Assembly: GCA_020445785.1 (NCBI GenBank)
Contig: JAGRFZ010000030.1
Span: forward strand, 1,699-53,221
Source of the DNA: Rhodocyclaceae bacterium
GTDB lineage: Bacteria > Pseudomonadota > Gammaproteobacteria > Burkholderiales > Rhodocyclaceae
Direction: 5' to 3'
Length of the DNA stretch: 51,523 nucleotides
Both the position numbers and the translations under genes were made by a program. The first letter of the stretch is position 1. Each line of letters begins with the position of its first letter. The notes under the pieces were generated by a model. That model searched no databases and was not told the origin of the DNA. It saw only the letters and a program-made list of their open reading frames with translations. Shown piece by piece: positions 8,776 to 16,792 of the stretch.

Positions 8776-11253
8776 TCATCCGCTCCCGGTGACGACCGCG
8801 TGGGTATCCGCCGAGGCAAGTCCCCTCTGCCGAACCCAGACCGCCAATTCTTCCGGCGGCAGCGCGGCTGCGTAGAGATAGCCTTGTGCCTGGTGGCAGC
8901 CCTGCCGACGCAGAAAGCTTTCCTGCCCAGGCTTCTCGACGCCTTCGGCCACGACCGTCAGGTCCAGGCTGGTACCGAGCTGAATGATCGCGCGGGTGAT
9001 CGCGGCATCGTCGGGATCGTCTTCCAGATCGCGGATGAAGCTCTTGTCGATCTTGAGAACATCCACCGACAGCCGCTTCAGGTTGACGAGGGACGAATAG
9101 CCGGTGCCGATGTCGTCGATCGCCAGTCGCACGCCCAAGGCGCGAAACCGCGCCAATCGATCCGCGATCACATCGACGCGTTCCATCAGCGCGCTCTCGG
9201 TGATCTCGATCTCGAGACCTGCCGGATCGACTCCGCTGTCTTCGACCACGGCCAGCAGCCGTTCGACGTAGTCGTCGCGGCCGAGCTGGATCGCCGACAG
9301 GTTGACGGCGACCGTGAACGGACACATTCCTTGGCGATCCCACGTCCTTTTCTGCTCGCACGCGGCGCGCAGGATCCACTCGCCGAGCGGCACGATCAAG
9401 CGCGACTCCTCGGCCACCGGCACGAACGCGTCGGGATAGACCATCCGCCCCGCACTTCGCCAGCGGACCAACGCCTCGACGCCCGCCACCGTGCCAGTCT
9501 CCAGATCGATGCGCGGCTGGTAGTGCAGACAGAAAGCGGCTTCGTCGATCGCAGCGCGGATCGACGCCTCGATCTGCTTGCGGGTCTGGGCCGCGTCGTT
9601 GAGTTGCTGGTCGAAGAACTGGAAATTGCAGCGACCTTCCTGTTTTGCCTTGTACAAGGCGAGGTCGGCATTCTTCAGCAACTGCTCAGAGCTGTCGCCA
9701 TCGCTCGGGCACACGGCGATGCCGACGCTGGCCGAAACGTAGATCTCGTGGTCGGCGAATTCGAACGATTCCGAAATCGCCTCGACCATCTTGTTTCCCA
9801 GCACTGCCGCGGCGCCGGAATCCGTCAGGTGCGTGGCAATGATTGCGAATTCGTCGCCACCCAGGCGAGCGACCGTGTCGGTCGCGCGCACGAGGGCGCG
9901 CAGGCGACCGGCCACCTGCTTCAGCAATTCGTCGCCGACCGGATGGCCGAGGGTGTCGTTGACGTCCTTGAAGTTGTCGAGGTCGAGCAGCAGCACGCCG
10001 AGGGTATCGTGGCTACGCTGCACGTCGGCGAGTGCCGCACTCAGTTGCTGATGGAATCGAATGCGGTTGGCCAGGCCGGTCAAAGCATCGTGGTGGGCGA
10101 GGCGGGCAAGCTGGTGCTGGGCAGCACCGAGGCGCTCGAGCATCAGGTTGAAGGTCTGTCCGAGCCGCGCCACTTCGGCGAAGGCGCCGACCTCGAAGCG
10201 ATGGTCGACCGACCCGCTGGCCACCACCGACGCCGCCACCTGTTCGAGTTCGCGCAGCGGTCTGGCCAGTCGACGGGCCGCCAGCGCACTGAACAGCACG
10301 GCACCGATCAGCACCGCAAGGCCGATCAGGAGGTAGATCAACGTCAGTTGCGCGAGCGGTCCCCGGATCAAGGCCGGATCGGCGCGCAGGCGAACATCGA
10401 GCCGCAGGGGCGCGAGCATGGCATGGAGCTCCAGCGGCTTGGTCTGGGTCAATGCCCTGCGACTTCGGCCCGTGCCGCCTGCGGACGGGTCCTGACCGAG
10501 GATCGAGCGACCGTTGTAGAGCAACTGCACCGATCCGTTCGCGACCTCGGGCGCCGACTCGCCCACCAGCCGTGCCAGGTCGATTCGATGGACGAGGGCG
10601 CCTTCCGGACTCAAGGTACCGACGTAGAAGATCGGCTCGGCCACCAGCAGGGTGGCGCGCCCCGCCCGTTCTTCGACCGTCACGTACGGGAGCCCCCGCT
10701 CCAGCACACCCACCTTCCAGTGGGCACTGCCGAGTGCGCCCCCCGCCGCGCCGGCCACCGGATTCCCCTCGAAATCCGTCAAGGTGATTTCCACCGGCAC
10801 GCCGTTGATGGTCGAGAAGTCTGCCAGGAACGGATCGAGGGAAGTCCTGCGGGTATAGCTGTCCATCAAGGAATTGAGGACCAGGGCGTTCTGCTTGAGC
10901 TCGCTGAGCGTCGTCGCCACGGAATTCAGCGTGGTACTGAGGCGGCTGGCCAGCAGCGCCGCCTGGTGGGAGAGGCCGTCCTTGACGCCCTGCGTGATCT
11001 GGGCACGGGTCACGACGTAGGAGACCGCACCGATGCCGGTGACGAACAACAGGGTCAGTGCCGACGCTGCCAGGGCAATTCGTGCGGCGAGCCCGAAGCC
11101 GCCGGCGCGAGGCACGTCGCGGGCGTCGCCCGCCCGCCTCGCCGCGTCCTCCGCCGCTGCCGCGGACGTCGTTTCGCCGCCCACGGCCCCGACGCCCGCC
11201 GTCGGCCCCGGTGACGGCGACGAAGCGACCTCGGGCTGCTGCGGCGACGTCAT
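8776..11253 (-). CDS. Membrane GGDEF-EAL c-di-GMP enzyme with HAMP
   Basis: Predicted inner-membrane sensor that makes and/or degrades cyclic di-GMP. The 825-residue protein has a transmembrane helix at about 54-81, a periplasmic Cache-like sensory region to about 300, a second helix at about 301-326, and a HAMP linker. The GGDEF domain (about 385-550) has an intact GGDEF active site and an RATD inhibitory site five residues before it. The EAL domain (about 560-800) retains EAL, NLSAIQL, EIEITES, DDIGTGYSS, LKIDKSF and AEGVE, so its metal and catalytic residues look complete. The start at 11253 lies 25 bases after the stop of the binding-protein gene; longer starts would overlap that gene. 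The pair probably forms one operon, suggesting the binding protein delivers the signal. Confidence 0.9.
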   Translation of the reverse strand: MTSPQQPEVASSPSPGPTAGVGAVGGETTSAAAAEDAARRAGDARDVPRAGGFGLAARIALAASALTLLFVTGIGAVSYVVTRAQITQGVKDGLSHQAALLASRLSTTLNSVATTLSELKQNALVLNSLMDSYTRRTSLDPFLADFSTINGVPVEITLTDFEGNPVAGAAGGALGSAHWKVGVLERGLPYVTVEERAGRATLLVAEPIFYVGTLSPEGALVHRIDLARLVGESAPEVANGSVQLLYNGRSILGQDPSAGGTGRSRRALTQTKPLELHAMLAPLRLDVRLRADPALIRGPLAQLTLIYLLIGLAVLIGAVLFSALAARRLARPLRELEQVAASVVASGSVDHRFEVGAFAEVARLGQTFNLMLERLGAAQHQLARLAHHDALTGLANRIRFHQQLSAALADVQRSHDTLGVLLLDLDNFKDVNDTLGHPVGDELLKQVAGRLRALVRATDTVARLGGDEFAIIATHLTDSGAAAVLGNKMVEAISESFEFADHEIYVSASVGIAVCPSDGDSSEQLLKNADLALYKAKQEGRCNFQFFDQQLNDAAQTRKQIEASIRAAIDEAAFCLHYQPRIDLETGTVAGVEALVRWRSAGRMVYPDAFVPVAEESRLIVPLGEWILRAACEQKRTWDRQGMCPFTVAVNLSAIQLGRDDYVERLLAVVEDSGVDPAGLEIEITESALMERVDVIADRLARFRALGVRLAIDDIGTGYSSLVNLKRLSVDVLKIDKSFIRDLEDDPDDAAITRAIIQLGTSLDLTVVAEGVEKPGQESFLRRQGCHQAQGYLYAAALPPEELAVWVRQRGLASADTHAVVTGSG

Positions 11254-11278
11254 GCCGGCTGCCACCACGCCGCGCGTC

Positions 11279-12475
11279 CTAGCGGGTTCCTTCCGACCAC
11301 GACAGGGGCACGATGGCCCCGTCGCTTGCCCGGTAGCGCGCCATGAAGACGTCATCCGCACCGAGCGCATCGTGGCTCTGCGGCGAGAACGGTCGCGCGA
11401 AGCGACGGACCAGGCCCTGGTACTCCCGCAAGTGCTCGAGGGCATCGCGCACGGCCGCCCGTTCGGTGGTCCCGGCCCGCTCGATGGCACGCGCCAGGAG
11501 GTGGGTCAGGTCGTAGGCGTGGCCGACGCCGACCGGTGATTCGATCCGATCGAAGCGCGAGATGCCGAACAGACGCTCGGCCACCGCCATCACCCGCGTA
11601 CGGATCTCGGGATCGGCGTTGAAGAAACTGAAGGTCTGGACGACCGAGAAATCCACCTCGTCGAGCATGCCGCGCACCTGCTCGGCGAAGTCGCCGCCGG
11701 TGACCCCCCAGTGGCTGACGATCGGGATACGATCCTGCTCGGGCAATTCGACCATGTCGCGGAACAGCACGACCGCCTCGGTGTCGTTGGCGACGAAGAC
11801 GATCGCGTCGGCACCTGCGGCACGCAGCGCTTCGTACTTCTCGATCATCGATCGGTCCCCCCATTGGTACCACTCGATGCCGACCGACTTGGGCAGGTCG
11901 GCGTTCAGGTAGTAGCGATCGGCAGCGGCGAGATTGCTTCGCCCCCAGGAGGTATTGGGCAGCAGCAGCCCCACCCGTCGCGCACCCTTGGCGAGCGCGT
12001 GGCGGAACATCGCCGGCATTGCCAGACTGTCCTTGAGCGACAGCCGGAACGCGAAGTTCGGCTGATGGCCGTTGTCGGTGATCGCGTCTGCGGCCGCCCA
12101 CGGGTCGAGCAAGATCATTTCGAGATCGTGCGCCAGGTCGATGTATTCCAGCGCAACCGGACTAAAGCGCCCGACGAACATCGCGACCATCTCGGGCATG
12201 GCAGCCAGTTCCTTGAGATTCCGGATGCCGCGTGCGGTCACCGACCGATTGTCGCGCGACACCAGTTCGATCCTTCGCCCACCGAGCACGCCGCCGGCAC
12301 GGTTGATCTCGTCGAGCGCAATCAGGATGCCACGCTCGATCGCCTGCGCCGAAGTGCTTCTGTCGAGGCCGAACTCGGCATCGAGCCCGACCAGTACCGG
12401 AGGCCGCTCCTCCGCATGCACGGCGGCGCCGATGGCACACAGGACAAGCAGCAACAAGACGCGCAGAGCAGACAT
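11279..12475 (-). CDS. Periplasmic type-I (Leu/Ile/Val-like) ligand-binding protein
   Basis: Predicted periplasmic ligand-binding protein of the branched-chain amino acid receptor fold. A 398-residue product starts with a signal peptide (MSALRVLLLLVLCAIGAAVHA) followed by EERPPVLVGLDAEFG, the first strand of the mature domain. The block GILIALDEINRAGGVLGGRRIELV is diagnostic of the family, as is GRSNLAAADRYY later. No permease or ATPase gene is nearby, so it is not part of a complete local ABC transporter. It stands directly upstream of a membrane GGDEF-EAL gene, which fits a role as a sensory co-receptor. The ribosome site is weak (ggga, 11 bases upstream). Confidence 0.85.
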   Translation of the reverse strand: MSALRVLLLLVLCAIGAAVHAEERPPVLVGLDAEFGLDRSTSAQAIERGILIALDEINRAGGVLGGRRIELVSRDNRSVTARGIRNLKELAAMPEMVAMFVGRFSPVALEYIDLAHDLEMILLDPWAAADAITDNGHQPNFAFRLSLKDSLAMPAMFRHALAKGARRVGLLLPNTSWGRSNLAAADRYYLNADLPKSVGIEWYQWGDRSMIEKYEALRAAGADAIVFVANDTEAVVLFRDMVELPEQDRIPIVSHWGVTGGDFAEQVRGMLDEVDFSVVQTFSFFNADPEIRTRVMAVAERLFGISRFDRIESPVGVGHAYDLTHLLARAIERAGTTERAAVRDALEHLREYQGLVRRFARPFSPQSHDALGADDVFMARYRASDGAIVPLSWSEGTR

Positions 12476-12862
12476 GACAATGAGATCCCAGAATGGCGGG
12501 GCACACGCCCAATACCCTACCAACGGCACGGGCATTGCACAGTTGAGACTGAATTCCAGCGGCCATGCCGGCGCGCTGCACGTGCCGCCGAGGAATCGCT
12601 CGGTGCGCACGCCGAGCGTTGTCCGGTCGCGGCAGGCAGGGCACCCGGTGAGGTGCCCGCAACGACAACCACCATGCGGCGCAACAACCCCTCGATTGCC
12701 TTCCACCTGGACCTTGTCGCATCTGGAGGCACGCGATCGCGCTGCCTCGCAACATCGAAAATGATTGCAAAGTCTATTAGAATTTTCTAACTTACTAAAA
12801 AACCTTTCAAGAAAGGCAGGCTCGCACCACGCCAAAACACCAGCGGGAGGAGGAAATCGACC
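12476..12862. other. 387-base divergent intergenic region
   Basis: Separates the minus-strand binding-protein gene from the plus-strand SQR gene. The first 260 bases are GC-rich, without a convincing ORF. The last 100 bases are strikingly AT-rich for this window, hold a palindrome at 12777-12790 and a CCTTTC/GAAAGG inverted repeat at 12803-12816, and end in a gggaggagg ribosome site for SQR. Confidence 0.7.
12777..12790 (+). promoter_or_regulatory. AT-rich palindrome upstream of SQR, candidate operator
   Basis: TTAGAA-TT-TTCTAA is a perfect inverted repeat inside an AT-rich island 73 bases before the SQR start. The size and composition suit an operator for a small winged-helix repressor (ArsR type, several of which respond to sulfide). 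The regulator itself is not in the window and its identity is inference. Confidence 0.45.
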
Positions 12863-14140
12863 ATGGCAAACATCGTCATCATCGGCGCCGGCATCGGCGG
12901 TCTTCCGATGGCCTACGAAATGCGCGACCTGGCGCGCCCGGAAGACCGTGTCACGGTAATCGCCAAGGACGCCAAGTTCCACTTCGTGCCGTCCAACCCA
13001 TGGGTCGCAGTTAGCTGGCGCAAACGCGAGGAGATCGAAGTAGATCCCTCGGCGGTGCTGGCCAAGCGCGGCATCGACTACATCCCGGTCGGCGTCGCCC
13101 GGGTCAAGCCCGCGAACAACGAGGTGGAACTGCTCGACGGGCGCAGCGTCGCCTACGATTATCTGGTGATCGCCACCGGCCCCAAGCTCGCCTTCGACGA
13201 GGTACCGGGTCTCGGCCCCGACGGTCACACCCAGTCGGTCTGCCATGTGGATCATGCGGTCACCGCGGAGGCGGGTTGGCAACGGTTCGTGGCCGACCCC
13301 GGACCGGTGGTGATCGGTGCCGTGCAGGGTGCATCCTGCTTCGGGCCGGCCTACGAGTTTGCGATGATCGTCGACGCCGATCTGCGCAAGCGCCGGATAC
13401 GGGACCGCGTGCCGATGACTTTCGTCACGTCCGAGCCCTACATCGGCCATCTCGGGCTGGGCGGCGTCGGCGATTCGAAGGGCATCATGGAGTCGGCCTT
13501 CCGCGACCGCCACATCAAGTGGATCTGCAACGCGAAGGTCGACCGGGTCGAGGACGGCGAGATGCACGTGATCGAGCACGACGAGGACGGCGCCGAGAAG
13601 CGACGCCACGAAGTGCCGTTCGCGTTTTCGATGATGCTGCCCGCCTTCAAGGGCGTGGACGCGGTGTTCGGCGTCGAAGGCCTGACCAATCCGCGCGGCT
13701 TCATCCTGATCGATCAGCACCAGCGCAACCCGACCTTCCGCAACGTCTTCGCGGTCGGCGTCTGCGTCGCGATCCCACCGGTCGAAGCGACGCCGGTGCC
13801 GACCGGCACACCGAAGACCGGCTACATGATCGAGTCGATGGTGACCGCGACGGCCCACAACATCCGGGCCCTGATCGATGGTCGCGAGCCCACCGAGACC
13901 GCGACCTGGAACGCGGTATGCCTTGCCGATTTCGGCGACACCGGCGCGGCCTTCGTCGCCTTGCCCCAGATCCCCCCACGCAACGTCAATTGGTTTTCCC
14001 AGGGGAAATGGGTGCATCTGGCGAAGATCGCGTTCGAGAAGTACTTCCTGCGCAAGATGCGCAAAGGCACGACCGAGCCGGTGTACGAGAAGGTCGTGAT
14101 GAAGGCGGTGGGCATCGCCAAGTTGCGCAAGGAAGCCTGA
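12863..14140 (+). CDS. sqr: Sulfide:quinone oxidoreductase
   Basis: Flavoprotein that oxidises sulfide and passes electrons to quinone at the inner membrane. The 425-residue protein opens with the FAD dinucleotide motif VIIGAGIGGLP. Three cysteines at 127 (SVCHVDH), 159 (GASCFGPAYEF) and 353 (AVCLADFGD) match, within three residues, the catalytic Cys128/Cys160/Cys356 of the Acidithiobacillus ferrooxidans enzyme. The segment VCVAIPPVEATPVPTGTPKTGYMIE is also typical. The C-terminal part (about 375-425) is aromatic- and Lys-rich, as expected for membrane association. A strong gggaggagg ribosome site precedes the ATG. It stands alone, between an AT-rich promoter region and a terminator-like hairpin. 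Confidence 0.9.
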   Translation: MANIVIIGAGIGGLPMAYEMRDLARPEDRVTVIAKDAKFHFVPSNPWVAVSWRKREEIEVDPSAVLAKRGIDYIPVGVARVKPANNEVELLDGRSVAYDYLVIATGPKLAFDEVPGLGPDGHTQSVCHVDHAVTAEAGWQRFVADPGPVVIGAVQGASCFGPAYEFAMIVDADLRKRRIRDRVPMTFVTSEPYIGHLGLGGVGDSKGIMESAFRDRHIKWICNAKVDRVEDGEMHVIEHDEDGAEKRRHEVPFAFSMMLPAFKGVDAVFGVEGLTNPRGFILIDQHQRNPTFRNVFAVGVCVAIPPVEATPVPTGTPKTGYMIESMVTATAHNIRALIDGREPTETATWNAVCLADFGDTGAAFVALPQIPPRNVNWFSQGKWVHLAKIAFEKYFLRKMRKGTTEPVYEKVVMKAVGIAKLRKEA

Positions 14141-14154
14141 CACCGTTTCCAATG

Positions 14155-14180
14155 CCGGCCGAACACCGGGGTTCGGCCGG
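14155..14180 (+). terminator. Hairpin after SQR
   Basis: A 10-bp perfect stem CCGGCCGAAC / GTTCGGCCGG with a six-base loop begins 14 bases after the SQR stop. No T-run follows, so it may be a transcript-stabilising hairpin rather than an efficient terminator. Confidence 0.55.
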
Positions 14181-14374
14181 GGCTGCTTGCGCTGCTCGGG
14201 CGGCGCGGGCATGATCGGCGGCAGGCAGGCTGTCGGCTGGGCGCGATCATCGCGAGCACAGCAGTCAGTCAGTAACCACCGACGGCTCGGGAGGGCGCGG
14301 CGGCCGGCGCCTCGGCACCGGCGGAGCGCGCGGGCGACGTCGGTATCGCGCGCACCCCCTGGCACCGGAAACCG

Positions 14375-15688
14375 ATGAACGACCCTCGCACCGACAGCAG
14401 CGGACAACACGCAGAGCACCCGCTGCGCTATAAGCTCAACAACGAACTGCACGCCCGCCCGCCGGTGGCGATCCGCTGCCCCCAGGCGGTTTCCTATGTT
14501 GCGCTGACCCACGACGACAGCACGATCGAACAGCAGGTCGCGCACCTGCGCCGTCTTGCCGAGGCCTTTGCCGTGCCGCTGCCGGAGGTGGACGGGGACC
14601 ACCTGCTGCTGACCACGCCCCGCTTCTGCCTCAAGTGGGAGCGTCATTCGGAATTCTCCTGCTACACCATCTTTCGTGACATCGACGCCGACGACCAGGA
14701 GGCGACCGCGGTCGAGGCCCTGCCTCCGCGCTGGCTGGAGGCGATTCCCGGCAGCCTGCTGGTCGCCACCCACGTCAGCTTGCACAGTGCCGAACAACTG
14801 ACGCCCGAATCGGTCATGGCCAGCGCCTCCCGCGAGGGCTCCCAGATGATCGCGACCCGGGTGGCGGAAGGCGGCGCCTGGGTGTTCACCGACTTCCTGC
14901 TGACCGACGGCTGGACCCGCTTCCTGGTGCTCGACGAAAAGCTGACGCCGCGCCAGACCGGTCGCATGGTGCAGCGCCTGCTGGAGATCGAGACCTACCG
15001 CATGACGGCACTGCTGGCCTTTCCGGTGGCGCGCGAAGTCGGCAAGTTGCTCAATCGGGCCGAAGGGGAACTCGCCGACCTGATGGACCGCATCGTCGCC
15101 GCAAGCACGCCCGAAGACGAGCGCAACGTGCTCGGACGCCTGACCCGTCTCGCCGCCGAGGTCGAACGTTCGGTGGCCCGTTCGACCTTTCGCTTCGGCG
15201 CCGCCGCCGCCTATCACCAACTGGTCCAGCACCGGATCGAGGAGCTGCGCGAGCTGCGGGTGTCCGGCTTCACCACGATCAAGGAGTTCATGGACCGCCG
15301 GCTGGCGCCGGCGATCAATACCTGTGCCGCCAACGCGCGCCGCCAGGACGACCTGTCGGGCAGGATCGCGCGCAATTCCCAATTGCTGCGCACACGCGTC
15401 GATATCGAGCTGGAACGCCAGAACCAGGAATTGCTGGCCCAGATGAACCGCCGCGCCAAGCTCCAGTTGCGCCTGCAGGAGACGGTCGAGGGCCTGTCGG
15501 TGGTGGCCATCACCTACTACGCGTCTCAGCTCGTCAATTACCTCGCCAAGGGCGCCAAGGGGCTGATCGCACCGCTGACCCCGGAGGCCATCACCGCCGT
15601 CTCGATCCCGCTGATCGGCGGATTGGTGGCGTTCGGACTGCACCGCATGCGCAAGGCGCTGGCCTCCGCCGAGGGCGGGCACGACTGA
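14375..15688 (+). CDS. DUF3422 family membrane-anchored protein
   Basis: The 437-residue protein matches what I know of the DUF3422 family: an N-terminal block HPLRYKLNNELHARPP, a central helical region, and a C-terminal membrane segment (about 400-425, ITAVSIPLIGGLVAFGLHRM). Molecular function is unknown. A possible amphipathic or short hydrophobic stretch precedes it (SVVAITYYASQLVNYLAKG). The ATG is preceded by ggaaaccg, a weak ribosome site. A gap of 234 bases separates it from SQR, so it is likely transcribed on its own or with weak read-through. No catalytic motif was seen. Confidence 0.85.
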   Translation: MNDPRTDSSGQHAEHPLRYKLNNELHARPPVAIRCPQAVSYVALTHDDSTIEQQVAHLRRLAEAFAVPLPEVDGDHLLLTTPRFCLKWERHSEFSCYTIFRDIDADDQEATAVEALPPRWLEAIPGSLLVATHVSLHSAEQLTPESVMASASREGSQMIATRVAEGGAWVFTDFLLTDGWTRFLVLDEKLTPRQTGRMVQRLLEIETYRMTALLAFPVAREVGKLLNRAEGELADLMDRIVAASTPEDERNVLGRLTRLAAEVERSVARSTFRFGAAAAYHQLVQHRIEELRELRVSGFTTIKEFMDRRLAPAINTCAANARRQDDLSGRIARNSQLLRTRVDIELERQNQELLAQMNRRAKLQLRLQETVEGLSVVAITYYASQLVNYLAKGAKGLIAPLTPEAITAVSIPLIGGLVAFGLHRMRKALASAEGGHD

Positions 15689-15723
15689 GCCGACGTAAGG
15701 ATTGCACCGTTTCCCCGGTCAGA

Positions 15724-15754
15724 CTCCTGACGCACACCATGCGCGCGTCAGGAG
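15724..15754 (+). promoter_or_regulatory. Hairpin that sequesters the nrtS-like ribosome site
   Basis: CTCCTGACGC (15724-15733) pairs perfectly with GCGTCAGGAG (15745-15754), enclosing an 11-base loop. The 3' arm contains most of the AGGAGG ribosome site of the ORF starting at 15767. In RNA this 10-bp stem would hide the site, suggesting conditional translation (temperature, ligand or protein). Confidence 0.55.
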
Positions 15755-15766
15755 GAACCCAATTGC

Positions 15767-15991
15767 ATGTCGGAACTGCTGAGACTCGCCTGCCGCCCGC
15801 GTACCTTGCGCACCTCGGCCTGCATCGCCCTGACGGTGGGCGCGATCTTGAACCTGATCAACCAGGGCGATCGCCTGCTCGGCGCCATGCCGATCGAATG
15901 GGGGCGCGTGTTGCTGAATTTTCTAGTACCTTTCTGCGTAGCCAGCGCCAGCGCGGCGCTCAACGCCAGGGAACGAAACAGGGAGCAATGA
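15767..15991 (+). CDS. Small NrtS-like nitrate/nitrite transport protein
   Basis: A 74-residue protein with two predicted membrane helices (about 18-36 and 45-66). The LNLINQGDRLLG loop and the following helix starting near LLNFLVPFCVA resemble the NrtS family of small nitrate/nitrite membrane transporters. The assignment is from recalled family features, so the substrate is inferred. AGGAGG lies 11 bases upstream of the ATG but inside a hairpin. Its stop overlaps the start of the next gene (ATGATG at 15988), so translation of the sigma factor is probably coupled to it. Confidence 0.7.
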   Translation: MSELLRLACRPRTLRTSACIALTVGAILNLINQGDRLLGAMPIEWGRVLLNFLVPFCVASASAALNARERNREQ

Positions 15992-16596
15992 TGAACGACG
16001 CCGCCGTGGGCCGGATCGACTGGAACGACCCGTCGATCGAGAAGATCCGCCGCGACATGCTGCGCTTCGCGCAGCTTCAGCTGCGCGACGCCGGAGCGGC
16101 CGAGGACATGGTGCAGGAAGCCCTGTTCTCCGCCATGAAGTACGAAGCCAGCTTTGCCGGCCGCTCGGCCCTCAAGACCTGGATGTTCTCGATTCTCCGC
16201 AACAAGATCGTCGACCATATTCGCAAGAGTTCGCGCGAAATCGCCGGCGCCGATCTGGTCGATGGCAGCGCCGAGGACGGCGACGACTTCGACGCCCTGT
16301 TCGACCAACGCGGCCACTGGAACCCGGAAGACCGCCCGCCGACCTGGGCGGACCCCGAGTCCTCGTTGTCGCAGCAGCAGTTCTGGGACGTCTTCGATGC
16401 CTGCCTCGATCGCCTGCCGCCGAAGACCTCACGCGTGTTCATGATGCGCGAGTTCCTCGACCTCGACACCGACGAGATCTGCACCGAACTCGGAATCAGC
16501 ACCAGCAATTGCTGGGTGATCCTGCATCGCGCCCGTGCCGGTCTGCGCCTGTGCCTGGATCGCGACTGGTTCGGCCGGGAGGACACGCCGTGCTGA
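15988..16596 (+). CDS. ECF-type RNA polymerase sigma factor
   Basis: Directs RNA polymerase to a specific regulon. The 202-residue protein has region 2 (AEDMVQEALFSAMKY ... ALKTWMFSILRNKIVDHIRK, about 35-82) and region 4 (LPPKTSRVFMMREFLDLDTDEICTELGI followed by the recognition helix, about 140-192). It resembles the sigma-70 subfamily that accompanies a small zinc anti-sigma protein. A long acidic linker (about 88-125) separates the two regions. The first of two adjacent ATGs overlaps the stop of the NrtS-like gene; the stop overlaps the GTG of the anti-sigma gene. All three are evidently one operon. Confidence 0.9.
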   Translation: MMNDAAVGRIDWNDPSIEKIRRDMLRFAQLQLRDAGAAEDMVQEALFSAMKYEASFAGRSALKTWMFSILRNKIVDHIRKSSREIAGADLVDGSAEDGDDFDALFDQRGHWNPEDRPPTWADPESSLSQQQFWDVFDACLDRLPPKTSRVFMMREFLDLDTDEICTELGISTSNCWVILHRARAGLRLCLDRDWFGREDTPC

Positions 16597-16784
16597 GCTG
16601 CAAGGAAGTGAACCGTCTTTGCTCGGAGGAGCAGGACCGCAATCTGTCCCTCACCGAACGCATCAACCTGCGCATGCATCTGGCGATGTGCAAGGCGTGC
16701 ACCAACTTTCGCGTACAGATGCAGTTCCTGAGAGCCGCCACGCGCCGCTACCGGGAGGGCCGGCGCGGCCCCGCCGGAGACTGA
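16590..16784 (+). CDS. Small zinc-finger anti-sigma factor (zf-HC2-like)
   Basis: A 64-residue protein containing the H-x3-C-x2-C signature of zinc-binding anti-sigma domains (LRMHLAMCKACTNFR) and an N-terminal Cys (MLSCKEV). It lacks a membrane helix, so it should be a soluble cytoplasmic partner of the preceding sigma factor. The GTG start overlaps the sigma stop by seven bases and follows a gggagg ribosome site. The short cysteine-histidine form suggests redox or zinc sensing, as in other ZAS proteins; this is inferred. Confidence 0.8.
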   Translation: MLSCKEVNRLCSEEQDRNLSLTERINLRMHLAMCKACTNFRVQMQFLRAATRRYREGRRGPAGD

Positions 16785-16792
16785 GCCCGGCT

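Noticed and set aside
15848-15865. FNR-like TTGAACCTGATCAA inside the NrtS-like gene
   Set aside because: It mismatches the first half-site, lies in a conserved coding segment (LNLINQGD), and has no gene start in the right place.
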